The notes beneath the pieces were generated by a model that had not been told where the DNA came from, searched no databases, and saw only the letters and a program-made list of their open reading frames with translations. Made by a program: the position numbers and the translations under genes. From Gordoniibacillus kamchatkensis (GTDB taxonomy: Bacteria > Bacillota > Bacilli > Paenibacillales > NBRC-103111), in the NCBI RefSeq assembly GCF_000829455.1, contig NZ_JXAK01000028.1, positions 1 through 64,000 on the forward strand: a DNA stretch of 64,000 bases, in the 5' to 3' direction. How positions within the stretch are numbered: position 1 is the stretch's first letter; each line of letters begins with the position of its first letter. This document shows positions 24,079 to 32,991 of the stretch, in pieces.

Positions 24079-24771
24079 ATGGAAAGCGAACTGCTCGTCG
24101 GACTGGTCAAGCTGATTGCGATCAATATCGTGCTAAGCGGCGATAACGCGGTCGTGATCGCCATGGCCTGCCGCCGCTTGCCCGCCGACAGGCAAAAAAC
24201 GGCGATGCTGTGGGGCGGCTTCGGCGCGGTCGGACTGCGGGTCGTGCTGACGATTGCGGCCGTATGGATTTTGAGCATTCCTTTCGTGCAGCTGGCGGGG
24301 GGAATTTTGCTGATCTGGATTGCCGCGAAACTCATGAAAGGCGACGACGGGCACGGCCGGATCGCGTCCGGGACGACGGCGCGCCAAGCCGTTCGGACCA
24401 TCATTACGGCCGATGTCATTATGAGCCTGGACAACGTAGTCGCGGTAGCCGGAGCCGCCGGAGGCAGCATGCTTCTGATCGGCCTGGGGCTTGTCATCAG
24501 CATTCCGCTCATTTTATGGGGCAGTCAGCTGCTGATGAAGCTCATGAACCGATTCCCCGTTATCGTGTACCTGGGAGCGGGCTTGCTCGGCTACACTGCT
24601 GGAGAGATGGCGCTCGGCGACCGCGCCGCCGGACATTGGATCGAGGGGCTGATCCCGATGGGCCATTATGCGCTGCCGGCCGGAGCGGCGGCCGCCGTGA
24701 TGCTGTACGGAAAAGCCGCCGACAAGATCAGGGCAAGCCGCAGCGGGCCCGTTTCCAAAGAAATGCAATAG
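24079..24771 (+). CDS. TerC-family integral membrane protein (YjbE-like)
   Basis: The 230-residue protein has about seven helices and the two TerC signature repeats with acidic residues, INIVLSGDNAVVIAMA and ADVIMSLDNVVAVAGAAGG. Members of this group export manganese or help metalate secreted enzymes. The usual yybP-ykoY manganese riboswitch was looked for upstream and not recognised. AAAAGGGGTG precedes the ATG. Confidence 0.86.
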   Translation: MESELLVGLVKLIAINIVLSGDNAVVIAMACRRLPADRQKTAMLWGGFGAVGLRVVLTIAAVWILSIPFVQLAGGILLIWIAAKLMKGDDGHGRIASGTTARQAVRTIITADVIMSLDNVVAVAGAAGGSMLLIGLGLVISIPLILWGSQLLMKLMNRFPVIVYLGAGLLGYTAGEMALGDRAAGHWIEGLIPMGHYALPAGAAAAVMLYGKAADKIRASRSGPVSKEMQ

Positions 24772-24871
24772 CCGCGGGCGGGTGCGTGAGCAAAATGAAC
24801 AAAATGATCGTAAAGCGGTTTTTACGAGTAATGGCGTTATTCTTCTGGAAACGGCAGTCGCGATGCTAAAA

Positions 24872-24885
24872 TGAAAGCGCTTTAA
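24872..24885 (+). promoter_or_regulatory. Candidate cre site (CcpA) upstream of the Tct operon
   Basis: TGAAAGCGCTTTAA matches the CcpA operator consensus TGWAARCGYTWNCW with one mismatch. It lies 60 bases before tctC, which would fit catabolite repression of organic-acid uptake. Confidence 0.55.
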
Positions 24886-24944
24886 GAATGCGGTTTCAGG
24901 TTGCGCCGAGCAAACCGGCGCACAAACAAACGAGGAGGGTCCCT

Positions 24945-26015
24945 ATGTTTCAAGTCCATTTGGCAAAAGTGATGAAAGTATCCGCTTCGCTCGTTCTGAC
25001 GGCAAGCCTGATCGCTTGCGGCAGCGGCGGAGCGAAGCCGGCCGCAGGCACGGGCGGCGGTGCGGCCGCAGACAAAGGCAATGCAGGCGCGGCTTCGTCC
25101 AAATATCCGGAGAAGGCGATTACGGTAGTCGCCCCGTCGGGAGCGGGAGGCGGCTGGGATATGACGGCCCGCGCCATCTCGAAAGCTCTCGGCGAAGCCA
25201 AAATCGTCGATAAGGCGATCACGGTCGAGAACAAGCCGGGCGGCGGCGGCTCGGTATTCCTTGCGGAATACGTGACCAAGGACGCCAAGGACAATTACAA
25301 GCTGTTCGTCAGCTCGCCGCCGATTCTGATCAACAATCTGAAGAAGGAAGGCAACAGCCCTTACGGCTATAAAGACACGACGCCGCTCGCCCAATTGACG
25401 AAAGATTACGGCGCGATCGCCGTCCCGGCGAACTCGAAGTACAGCGATCTGAAATCGCTGCTGAACGACCTGAAGGCGGATCCGTCGAAAATCACGATCG
25501 CCGGCGGTTCCGCCCCGGGCTCGATGGATCATCTGGTAGCCATCCTTCCGGCTTTCAAATTCGGCATCGACCCGAAAAAAGTCAAATACGTATCGTACGA
25601 CGGCGGCGGCGAGGCGCTGACCGCATTGCTCGGCGGCAACGCGGCCGCCATCGGAACGGACGCCTCCTCGCTCGACCAGTATTTGAAAGCCGGCAAAATC
25701 AAAGTTCTAGCCGTAGCGGCACCACAGCGCCTCGGCGGCAACTTTAAAGATGTGCCGACGATGAAGGAGCAGGGCGTCGATGCGGAATTTGCGATCTGGC
25801 GCGGCATTTTCGGGCCGAAAGAGATGAGCGCGGACGCGAAAGCGTACTGGGAAGGCGCTCTGAAGAAGCTGAGCGATTCGGAGCAGTGGAAAAAGGAGCT
25901 GCAGGCGAACAACTGGGAAAGCGACTATAAAGCATCCGCAGATTTCAAGAAGTTTCTCGATCAGCAGGAAGGCCTGGTTAAAGATATGTTGACCGCTCTG
26001 GGCATGCAGAAATAA
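24945..26015 (+). CDS. tctC: Tripartite tricarboxylate transporter substrate-binding lipoprotein
   Basis: The 356-residue protein has a lipoprotein signal with lipobox SLIACGSGG. The TctC/Bug-type fold follows: YPEKAITVVAPSGAGGGWDMTARAIS, VENKPGGGGSVFLAEYV and a final ALGMQK. It captures a di- or tricarboxylate outside the membrane and delivers it to TctAB. ATG 24945 follows GAGGAGGG. It is first of a tctC-tctB-tctA operon, followed by a CitA/CitB-like two-component system that probably senses the substrate. Confidence 0.92.
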   Translation: MFQVHLAKVMKVSASLVLTASLIACGSGGAKPAAGTGGGAAADKGNAGAASSKYPEKAITVVAPSGAGGGWDMTARAISKALGEAKIVDKAITVENKPGGGGSVFLAEYVTKDAKDNYKLFVSSPPILINNLKKEGNSPYGYKDTTPLAQLTKDYGAIAVPANSKYSDLKSLLNDLKADPSKITIAGGSAPGSMDHLVAILPAFKFGIDPKKVKYVSYDGGGEALTALLGGNAAAIGTDASSLDQYLKAGKIKVLAVAAPQRLGGNFKDVPTMKEQGVDAEFAIWRGIFGPKEMSADAKAYWEGALKKLSDSEQWKKELQANNWESDYKASADFKKFLDQQEGLVKDMLTALGMQK

Positions 26016-26081
26016 TCGTTCGCAAATCCGAGGGAGAAGAGGCGACTCTTCTCCCGATTTACGAATAGGAGATGAAACCGC

Positions 26082-26546
26082 ATGAATCGAACGTTCGACC
26101 GCTATGCCGGCATCGTGTTCCTTGCCGCCGGCGCGGCGTTCATGCTTGAAAGCAAAAACATTTCTTCGAGCGCCTACGGAAGCAGCATCGGGGCCAACAT
26201 TTTCCCGTTCGTGCTCGGTCTGCTGCTCTCGCTGCTGAGCCTCCGCCTCGTGTACGGAACGTTCCGTTACAAGCGGCAGGAGGAGAAGAAGAAGGAGAGC
26301 CTGGATTACAAAAGGTTCGGCATCATTTTGGCGGCGGCCGTTTTATACGCCTTTTTCCTGGAAGAGATCGGCTTTGTCATCGGCACCTTCCTGTTTCTGA
26401 TGATCGGCTTTCAAACGATGCAAAGGGGGAGAATATGGGTTTCCCTGCTCATCTCCGCCGTTTTTTCATTCGGTGTCTATTACTTGTTCGTCCATGTGCT
26501 GGACGGATCGCTGCCCGGCTTCCCGGCGTGGCTTGGCTTAACGTAG
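26082..26546 (+). CDS. tctB: Tripartite tricarboxylate transporter, small membrane subunit
   Basis: The 154-residue protein has four hydrophobic helices and little charge, typical of TctB (FLAAGAAFMLESKNIS, then IFPFVLGLLLSLLSLRLVYG). It lies between tctC and tctA with 10 bases to the latter. AGGAGATGAAACCGC precedes the ATG. Confidence 0.88.
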   Translation: MNRTFDRYAGIVFLAAGAAFMLESKNISSSAYGSSIGANIFPFVLGLLLSLLSLRLVYGTFRYKRQEEKKKESLDYKRFGIILAAAVLYAFFLEEIGFVIGTFLFLMIGFQTMQRGRIWVSLLISAVFSFGVYYLFVHVLDGSLPGFPAWLGLT

Positions 26547-26556
26547 GAGGACTGAC

Positions 26557-28083
26557 ATGAGCACTGTTGAATATTTGCTGAACGGATTGGGCACGGCGAT
26601 GCAGTGGCATAATATCGCTTTCGTCTTTATGGGCGTTCTCATTGGTACGGTAGTCGGCGTTCTCCCGGGCATCGGTCCGATGAGCGGCGTGGCCCTGCTA
26701 ATCCCGATTACGGCGACGATGACGGCGGGACTTGGGCCCGAAGAATCGGCCACCAGTTCGATTATTTTGTTGGCCGGCGTCTATTACGGGGCAATGTACG
26801 GAGGGTCGACGACGTCGATTCTGCTCAATACCCCGGGGGAATCTTCCTCCGTCGTAACGACGCTTGACGGATACCAGATGGCGAAGCAGGGCCGGGCCGG
26901 CGCCGCTCTGGCCATTGCGGCCATCGGTTCGTTCGTGGCCGGCCTCGTGTCCATGATCGGGCTTGTTTTCCTCGCCAAACCGCTGTCCGCAATCGCTATT
27001 CGCTTCGGGCCGGCCGAATACTTCTCGCTAATGGTGCTCGGACTGTTCGCGATCAGCGGCTTGGCGGGCAAGTCGATGCTGAAGGCGCTCATCATGACGG
27101 TAACCGGGCTGCTGCTGGCAACGATCGGAATTGACAGCGTGTCCGGGGTTGCGCGGTTCACCTACGGCATCCCCCAGCTGTATCAAGGATTGGAGTTTTT
27201 GACGGTAGCCGTCGGCATGTTCGCGCTCGGCGAAGTGTTCAAGACGATTTTGCACCGCGAAGGCAACGACGGGGAACTGGCCAAAATCAACCGGGTCACG
27301 CCGACAAAGCAGGACCTCAAAGACAGTGCCGGGGCGATCGGGAGAGGCTCGGTGCTCGGTTTTTTCATCGGTTTGCTGCCGGGAGCCGGCGCGATTTTGG
27401 CGTCGTTCTTCTCCTATATCGTAGAGAAAAAGATCAGCAAAAATCCCGGCAAATTCGGCAAAGGCGCCATCGAAGGCGTGGCGGCGCCGGAGTCGGCGAA
27501 CAACGCCGCCGCCGGCGGAGCGATGATACCGCTGCTCACGCTCGGCATCCCTTCCTCGGGAACGACCGCCATCATGATGGGCGCGTTCATTATGTACAAC
27601 GTGCAGCCGGGTCCGCTTCTGTTCACCGATCATCCGCAGCTTGCCTGGGGCGTTATCGCCAGCATGTTCGTCGGCAACCTGATGCTGCTCGTTTTGAACA
27701 TGCCGCTCGTTCGCTTGTTCGCCAAAGTGATTGAAACGCCGACGAAATATTTGATTCCGCTGATCATCCTGTTTTCGGTATTCGGGGTTTATGCGGTGCA
27801 GTATTCCGTTTTCGATCTGATGCTGATGCTGGGCTGCGGCGTCGCCGGCTACTATTTGTCGAAAAACGATTTTCCGCTGGCGCCGCTTGTGCTGGGGCTC
27901 ATTCTCGGGCCGATGATGGAGAACAACATGCGCAGGGCGCTGACGATTTCCAACGGCGACTTTGCGATTTTCCTGCAAAAGCCGGTATCGCTGCTCTTCC
28001 TGATCATCGGTGCGCTGTGGCTCGTCATTCCGCTGGTTTTGAAGCTGCGGGGCAAAAAGGTGCTGATCAACGAAGAAGCTTGA
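26557..28083 (+). CDS. tctA: Tripartite tricarboxylate transporter, large membrane subunit
   Basis: The 508-residue protein has about 12 helices and the TctA hallmarks GVLPGIGPMSGVALLIP, GGSTTSILLNTPGE, IGLLPGAGAILASFFSY and GVAAPESANNAAAGGAMIPLLTLGIPSS. It forms the sodium-driven transport channel. AGGAGGACTGAC precedes the ATG. Confidence 0.95.
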   Translation: MSTVEYLLNGLGTAMQWHNIAFVFMGVLIGTVVGVLPGIGPMSGVALLIPITATMTAGLGPEESATSSIILLAGVYYGAMYGGSTTSILLNTPGESSSVVTTLDGYQMAKQGRAGAALAIAAIGSFVAGLVSMIGLVFLAKPLSAIAIRFGPAEYFSLMVLGLFAISGLAGKSMLKALIMTVTGLLLATIGIDSVSGVARFTYGIPQLYQGLEFLTVAVGMFALGEVFKTILHREGNDGELAKINRVTPTKQDLKDSAGAIGRGSVLGFFIGLLPGAGAILASFFSYIVEKKISKNPGKFGKGAIEGVAAPESANNAAAGGAMIPLLTLGIPSSGTTAIMMGAFIMYNVQPGPLLFTDHPQLAWGVIASMFVGNLMLLVLNMPLVRLFAKVIETPTKYLIPLIILFSVFGVYAVQYSVFDLMLMLGCGVAGYYLSKNDFPLAPLVLGLILGPMMENNMRRALTISNGDFAIFLQKPVSLLFLIIGALWLVIPLVLKLRGKKVLINEEA

Positions 28084-28101
28084 CGCGCGATATTGGGGAA
28101 A

Positions 28102-28132
28102 GAACCCGTCTCTGTTATAGTGGAGATGGGTT
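28102..28132 (+). promoter_or_regulatory. Hairpin with a -10-like box before the sensor kinase gene
   Basis: AACCCGTCTC pairs with GAGATGGGTT (one G-T pair) and the loop contains TTATAGT. It could be an attenuator between tctA and the kinase gene, or an operator over a promoter. Confidence 0.4.
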
Positions 28133-28164
28133 CGATTCGTATCGGGGGGAACGGAGGCACATCC

Positions 28165-29774
28165 ATGCGGCTGCAAACGAAACTGATCCTCTTTATATGC
28201 TCGCTTCTTTTCCTCATCATCGTGCTGCTGGCGGGAATTTTCCAATATATGGAGGAAGACGCGATCAAGGAACAGATCGGCACCCGCGCGCTGCATGTGG
28301 CAAAAACCGTCGCTTCCATGCCGAGCATTCGCGCCGCGTTTTTCGAAGATGAGCCGTGGCGAAAGATCCAGCCCATCGCCGAAGAAATTCGCTTGAAGAC
28401 GGGGGCGGAGTACGTCGTCGTCGGCAACAGGGAAGGATTGCGGTATTCGCATCCGCTTCCGGACAGAATCGGCAAGGAGATGGTCGGCGGCGACAACGGG
28501 CCGGTGCTGCAAGGGAAGTCGATCATCTCCGAAGCGACGGGATCGCTCGGGCCCGCGCTGCGCGGAAAGACGCCGGTATTCGACGACCGCGGCAACGTGA
28601 TCGGCATCGTATCCGTCGGATTTCTGCTGGAAGATATCGACGACATCACAAATGATTATCAGGATCAAATTTTGCTCATCGGCGCGGTAATTTTGCTAAT
28701 CGGCATGGCGGGCGCGATCTTTATCGCCAATCGGGTGAAGCGGGCGATTCTCGGGCTCGAGCCGCACGAGATCGCGCCCTGTACGAAGAGAAAAGAGCGA
28801 TCCTCGAATCGATACGGGAAGGGATCATCGCCGTTAACGCCAAGGGCGTCATCACGATGGTGAACCAGGCCGCAATCCAGCTTTTGGAACTGTCAGGCGA
28901 AGAGGCCGTCGTTGGCCGGCATATTCTGGACATCATCCCGAATTCCAGGCTGCTCGAGGTGATCCGCAGCGGCCAGGCGGAGTTCGACCAGCAAATGTGG
29001 CTCGAAGAAAACGAATTGATCGTCAACCGGATTCCGATCTACGACCGCCATAAACAGGTGATCGGCGCGGTGTCCAGCTTGCGGAGCAAATCGGAAATTT
29101 TCAAGCTCGGGCAGGAGCTGTCGCAAGTGAAAAAATACGCGGAAGCGTTAAGGGCGCAGACGCACGAATTTTCCAACAAGCTGTACATGATTTCCGGCCT
29201 ATTGCAGCTGGAATCGTATCAAGAAGCTATCGAAGTTATTACGCGCGAATCGAACATTCATCAAAATCTGGTGCAGTTCATCATGGCGGAAATTCCCGAT
29301 CCGATCATCGGCGGGCTGCTCATCGGCAAATTCAACCGGGCTCAGGAGCGGAAAGTGCATCTCGAGATCGACAGGGAGAGCAGCTTCCGCAACGTCCCTG
29401 CCGACGTCGACCGCGACCTGCTCGTCACGATTATCGGCAACCTGATCGACAATGCGATGGACGCGGTTTGCGAGCTGCCTGCGGAAGCGGAGAAGTCGGT
29501 CAAAGTGTTTTTTACGGATTTGGGGGAAGATTTAATTATCGAATGCGAAGATAACGGGGCGGGCATTCCGGAACCGATCAGGGACCGAGTGTTCGAGCTT
29601 GGTTTCTCGACGAAGGGCGATAAGGATCGGGGAGTCGGATTGTTTCTCGTCAACAGGGCTGCCGCCAAGCTGGGCGGTTACGTGACCGTCGGCAAAAGCG
29701 CAAGCGGAGGCGCGGCGTTCACGGTGGCGATTCCGAAGCAAGGAAGCTTGGAGCAAGGGGGGCTGGGGGCATGA
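28165..29774 (+). pseudogene. CitA/DcuS-like sensor histidine kinase, split by one missing base
   Basis: The first part (from ATG 28165 after ACGGAGG) has a membrane helix, a periplasmic PAS-like domain (IKEQIGTRALHVAKTVASMPS, GKSIISEATGSLGPALRGKTPVFD) and a second helix. The second part has an inner PAS domain, the SpoOB-type dimer box LRAQTHEFSNKLYMISGLLQLE with the phospho-histidine, and an HATPase domain (GNLIDNAMDAV, ITDNGAGIP-like CEDNGAGIPEP, GVGLFLV). The frames meet near 28775 at ATCGCGCCCTG, where one missing G restores ALYEEKRAILESIREG. Without that base the kinase is dead. Confidence 0.85.
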
Positions 29775-29802
29775 CCGGCGACAAACAAAGCGACGTTTAC
29801 GG

Positions 29803-30477
29803 GTGTTGATCGTCGAGGACGAGAGAAAAATTGCCGAGATCAACCGCAGGTTCGTGCAGCGCGTCGAAGGATTCGAGGTTGTGGGGATCGCCACGGATAC
29901 GGATCAGGCGGCCGATCTGCTCGATGTGCTGGACATCGATCTGGTGCTGCTGGATATTTATTTGCCGAGCGGCAGCGGCATCGAGTTGTTGAAAAGCATT
30001 CAGCAGCGCTATCCGAACACCGACGTCATCATGATTACGGCCGCGAAAGAAATCGATACGGTGCGCGAGTCGGTCAAAGGCGGCGCGTTCGATTATGTGC
30101 TGAAACCGCTCGTATTCGAACGGCTCCAGGAATCGCTCAAGAAATTCCGCGCCTTTCGCTCCAAGCTCGTTCAGATGCAAAAAGAGCGGCGCCAGGTCAG
30201 CCAGGGCGAAATCGATCAGCTGCTCAGCGGCGAAGAGAAAAGAGACGGCCTGTATTTGCCGACAGGCATCGACAAGCTGACGTTGGAAAAAATTTGCCTG
30301 GTGTTTACGAAGCAAAAGGAGAGCTTGACCGCCGAGCAGGTATCGCGGGCGATCGGGGCCAGCCGTTCCACGGCGAGGAGATATTTGGAATACCTCGTCT
30401 CCGAAGGCAGGCTCAAAGCGGATTTGTCCTACGGCACCGTCGGCCGGCCGGAGCGGGTGTACCGGCTGCTCGAATGA
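29803..30477 (+). CDS. CitB/DcuR-like response regulator
   Basis: The 224-residue frame starts at a GTG and reads LIVEDERKIAEI, VLLDIYLPSGSGIELL (phospho-Asp) and FDYVLKPLVFERL, a CheY-like receiver. A C-terminal HTH follows (LTAEQVSRAIGASRSTARRYLEYLV) of the CitB/DpiA class. An ATG at 29771 overlaps the kinase stop as ATGA and follows a G-rich ribosome site; it enters this frame if one base is missing near 29790 (MTGDKQ then RRLRVLIVEDE). That is probably the real start. Its partner is the kinase before it and its target probably the tct operon. Confidence 0.85.
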   Translation: MLIVEDERKIAEINRRFVQRVEGFEVVGIATDTDQAADLLDVLDIDLVLLDIYLPSGSGIELLKSIQQRYPNTDVIMITAAKEIDTVRESVKGGAFDYVLKPLVFERLQESLKKFRAFRSKLVQMQKERRQVSQGEIDQLLSGEEKRDGLYLPTGIDKLTLEKICLVFTKQKESLTAEQVSRAIGASRSTARRYLEYLVSEGRLKADLSYGTVGRPERVYRLLE

Positions 30478-30520
30478 AGCGCCGCCATGCCGCTTGGAAA
30501 CCGGCGGCCGCGGCTTCGAC

Positions 30521-30548
30521 TTGACCATACCGACAGTTGGTTTACAAT
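30521..30548 (+). promoter_or_regulatory. Promoter of the TetR gene at 30583
   Basis: TTGACC (30521-30526) and TACAAT (30543-30548) are 16 bases apart, with the ribosome site about 20 bases further on. Confidence 0.55.
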
Positions 30549-30582
30549 AAGAGAAAAAGCTGTCCAAGAGGAGCGAACCGAC

Positions 30583-31182
30583 ATGCAGGGGTCCAAGTCC
30601 ACGCAACGCACCGCGAGCTTCCAGCTCATTCTGGAAACGGCCGAGCAGCTCATCGGCGAGAAAGGCTGCCGGCAGACGACGCTTCAGGACATCATCGACC
30701 GGTCCGGCTTGTCCAAAGGCGCGATCTATCATTACGTCTCCGGCAAGGACGAGCTGTTCGGGCTCATTCTGAAAGCCAGAATGGAAGCGGTGAACGAGCG
30801 TTTCGAGCGGGCGGTGGCGGAGGCGGCGCAAGGCGAAGCGAAGGCGCCCATCCAATCGATCGCCCGTTCGATGGTGGCGAATGCGGGGCAGGAAACCGTC
30901 TCCAGCAAAATTTTCACCTACTTGCTCAGCCAAATCGACAATCCGAAAGTTGCCGCCATCATGCACGATGTGTACGAGTATTCGCTGCAGACGTCAAGCC
31001 GCTGGATCGAAGTCGGGCAAAAAGCCGGCGCGATTCCCGAAAGCGTGGACGCGAGGCAAATGGCGAACTTGTTCGTCGTGTTCATGTACGGCATGCGCGT
31101 TCACAGGTTGATTGCCCAAGATAGCGGCACACAGCTTACGGAAGAAGACGTGTTCAGGCTCCTGTTCCGGACGCTTGTGTAG
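30583..31182 (+). CDS. TetR-family transcriptional regulator
   Basis: The HTH reads ILETAEQLIGEKGCRQTTLQDIIDRSGLSKGAIYHYVSGKDELFGLIL (residues about 12-60). The rest is a helical ligand-binding domain. Length 199 residues. AGAGGAG lies before ATG 30583; the earlier in-frame ATG at 30487 overlaps the promoter. No divergent or downstream partner gene is obvious, so the target is unknown. Confidence 0.9.
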   Translation: MQGSKSTQRTASFQLILETAEQLIGEKGCRQTTLQDIIDRSGLSKGAIYHYVSGKDELFGLILKARMEAVNERFERAVAEAAQGEAKAPIQSIARSMVANAGQETVSSKIFTYLLSQIDNPKVAAIMHDVYEYSLQTSSRWIEVGQKAGAIPESVDARQMANLFVVFMYGMRVHRLIAQDSGTQLTEEDVFRLLFRTLV

Positions 31183-31284
31183 GCGCGTGAAAACGAGGCC
31201 GGCTCCATCAGTTGGAGCCGGCTGTGCGCAGTCGCCGCAATGAACCGCCCCTGCTCATTGAAGAAACGGGTACGTTAGTGAAAC

Positions 31285-31315
31285 AAGCAGACCGCCACGG
31301 CGGTCTGCTTTTTCG
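31285..31315 (+). terminator. Terminator after the TetR gene
   Basis: AAGCAGACCGCC pairs with GGCGGTCTGCTT around a two-base loop and T residues follow. A GCCGGCTCC/GGAGCCGGC hairpin without T-tract lies just before it (31198-31224). Confidence 0.88.
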
Positions 31316-31375
31316 TTAAAGGAAGATGTTCAGCACGTTGAGCAATCCATGTCAAAATGATATACTTCCGTTAGA

Positions 31376-31404
31376 TTGACAGCATGCTGTCGAAATGTTA
31401 TGAT
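31376..31404 (+). promoter_or_regulatory. marR-type promoter and palindromic operator giving a leaderless mRNA
   Basis: TTGACA (31376-31381) and TATGAT (31399-31404) are 17 bases apart. Transcription would start at about 31411, which is the A of the ATG. GACAGCATGCTGTC (31378-31391) is a perfect 14-bp palindrome overlapping the -35 box, ideal for autorepression. Confidence 0.72.
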
Positions 31405-31410
31405 GCAATC

Positions 31411-31923
31411 ATGAAAACAATAGACAAACCAGAGGATCCCCTAAGCAGATTTTCACTGAGTATATTCCACATTAATGGGTTACTAATGCGTTCCGGGGAC
31501 ATCATCACGCGTTCAATTGATCAAAGCAGTGCCAGGTGGCAGGTTCTTGGTCGCGTTGGATATAAACCCCAAACGGTGGCAAAGATCGCTCGTGATATGG
31601 GACATGCACGTCAGAGCGTGCAACGTGTTGCAGACGTATTGGTAAACGAAGGTCTGGCTATCTATAAGGACCACCAGACCGATCGACGCACAAAGCTGAT
31701 TGAACTTACTCCGAAAGGTGCAGAAGTACTGGGTGCTATCTACGAACAATATGCTGAATGGAACCGGCATCTAATTACCAAACTCGACCCACAGCAATTG
31801 GATAAGATAGCAGATGCTCTTGAGAATGTCGGGCGAATTCTGGAGAAGGAAGTAAATTTCTTTAGTAATAGAAATTGGCAAAGCATGAATACTGGAGAAA
31901 AAAACGATGAGGAGAATAAGTGA
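31411..31923 (+). CDS. MarR-family transcriptional regulator
   Basis: The 170-residue protein has the MarR winged helix: QVLGRVGYKPQTVAKIARDMGHARQSVQRVADVLVNEGLAIYKDHQTDRRTKLIELTPKG. The ATG at 31411 lies at the predicted transcription start and has no ribosome site. An in-frame ATG at 31384 lies upstream of the -10 box and cannot be on the transcript. The gene is followed by a VOC-family gene that it may control. The downstream genes and this one are AT-richer than the core chromosome. Confidence 0.88.
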   Translation: MKTIDKPEDPLSRFSLSIFHINGLLMRSGDIITRSIDQSSARWQVLGRVGYKPQTVAKIARDMGHARQSVQRVADVLVNEGLAIYKDHQTDRRTKLIELTPKGAEVLGAIYEQYAEWNRHLITKLDPQQLDKIADALENVGRILEKEVNFFSNRNWQSMNTGEKNDEENK

Positions 31924-31977
31924 TTGATTATGGTTTAGAGGAGTCGTAAATATAAATCAATTAGGAGGTATAGCATC

Positions 31978-32343
31978 ATGGAGCGTTTATTTATTTGGGT
32001 CGAAATTCCCGTAGGTAACATGGAACGAGCCAAAGCGTTTTACGAGCAGCTTTTTCAGATTGAAATGCCAACAATGGCGATGGGGGATTGTAATTATGCG
32101 TTTTTCCCTGTTGAGGAGCAGTTTAATGGAGGGGCTCTGGTTCAAGGTCCGAATCACAAGCCAGCAGCAGATGGCGTCACTGTGTATTTGGACGGAAGCC
32201 CCGATCTAGCGCCAATTCTGTCACGGGTTAACGAGGCAGGTGGAAAGGTGATCATGGAGAAAACGTATACTGGCGAGACTGCTGGCTATTTGGGGATGTT
32301 TCTAGATTCTGAAGGAAATCGCATCGGACTACAGCATTTGTGA
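31978..32343 (+). CDS. VOC-family (glyoxalase/bleomycin-resistance fold) protein
   Basis: The 121-residue protein shows the two beta-alpha-beta-beta-beta modules of the VOC superfamily: VEIPVGNMERAKAFYEQLF and the closing YLGMFLDSEGNRIGLQ. Substrate unknown. AGGAGG lies before the ATG. It follows the MarR regulator by 55 bases and is likely in the same unit. Confidence 0.85.
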   Translation: MERLFIWVEIPVGNMERAKAFYEQLFQIEMPTMAMGDCNYAFFPVEEQFNGGALVQGPNHKPAADGVTVYLDGSPDLAPILSRVNEAGGKVIMEKTYTGETAGYLGMFLDSEGNRIGLQHL

Positions 32344-32456
32344 ACTTCCGCAAACGAGATATTTTTTCCTGGTTCCCGTTCCAAATTGGAACTTGATGCG
32401 GGGATTTTCCAAGCCAAATTCACGAGTAAAAAAGGTAATTTTAATGGAGTGTAAGA

Positions 32457-32906
32457 ATGAAAAATATATACAACCAATTGCATACAGCGGATATACTGAA
32501 CCGCATCGAGAATTTAAGTCCAAATTCAAAACCACAATGGGGAACAATGAATGTTGCTCAAATGTTGGCTCACTGCTCATCGTTTCAAGATATCGCAATG
32601 GGAAATTCCTTTCCCCCTAGAGATTGGCTAGGAAGGTTAATAGGAAGGTTTGTGAAACCTATTTTTTATAATGACAAGCCGGTACCACGCAATATGTCTA
32701 CAATTTCGACCATACTTATTTTAGATGACAAAGATTTTGAGACAGAAAAAGAAAAACTGAAACAAAAGATTTTAACTTTCCAAAGTAACGGTCCGGAGAA
32801 ATGTTCATCGCATCCGCATCCTTTTTTTGGAAAATTCACCCCCGAACAATGGGGTAAAGGAATTTATAAACATCTAGACCATCATTTAAGACAATTTGGT
32901 GTTTAG
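32457..32906 (+). CDS. DUF1569 protein (DinB-like fold)
   Basis: The 149-residue protein carries PQWGTMNVAQMLAHCSSFQDIAMG and a final FGKFTPEQWGKGIYKHLDHHLRQFG, the conserved pattern of DUF1569, related to DinB four-helix metal proteins. The histidines in these two segments could bind a metal. Function unknown. The gene is AT-rich. Its start is ATG 32457, with GGAGTG just before. Confidence 0.75.
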   Translation: MKNIYNQLHTADILNRIENLSPNSKPQWGTMNVAQMLAHCSSFQDIAMGNSFPPRDWLGRLIGRFVKPIFYNDKPVPRNMSTISTILILDDKDFETEKEKLKQKILTFQSNGPEKCSSHPHPFFGKFTPEQWGKGIYKHLDHHLRQFGV

Positions 32907-32991
32907 TATTTTTTATATCGGATGAAGAAAGATGCTATGCCGAATACATAAAAAAGAAGTCGACCATCTCGTTGGTCGGCTTCTCATTATT

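Noticed and set aside
27028-28668. 546-codon minus-strand frame opposite tctA
   Set aside because: It is opposite tctA and the kinase gene and has no domain or ribosome site.
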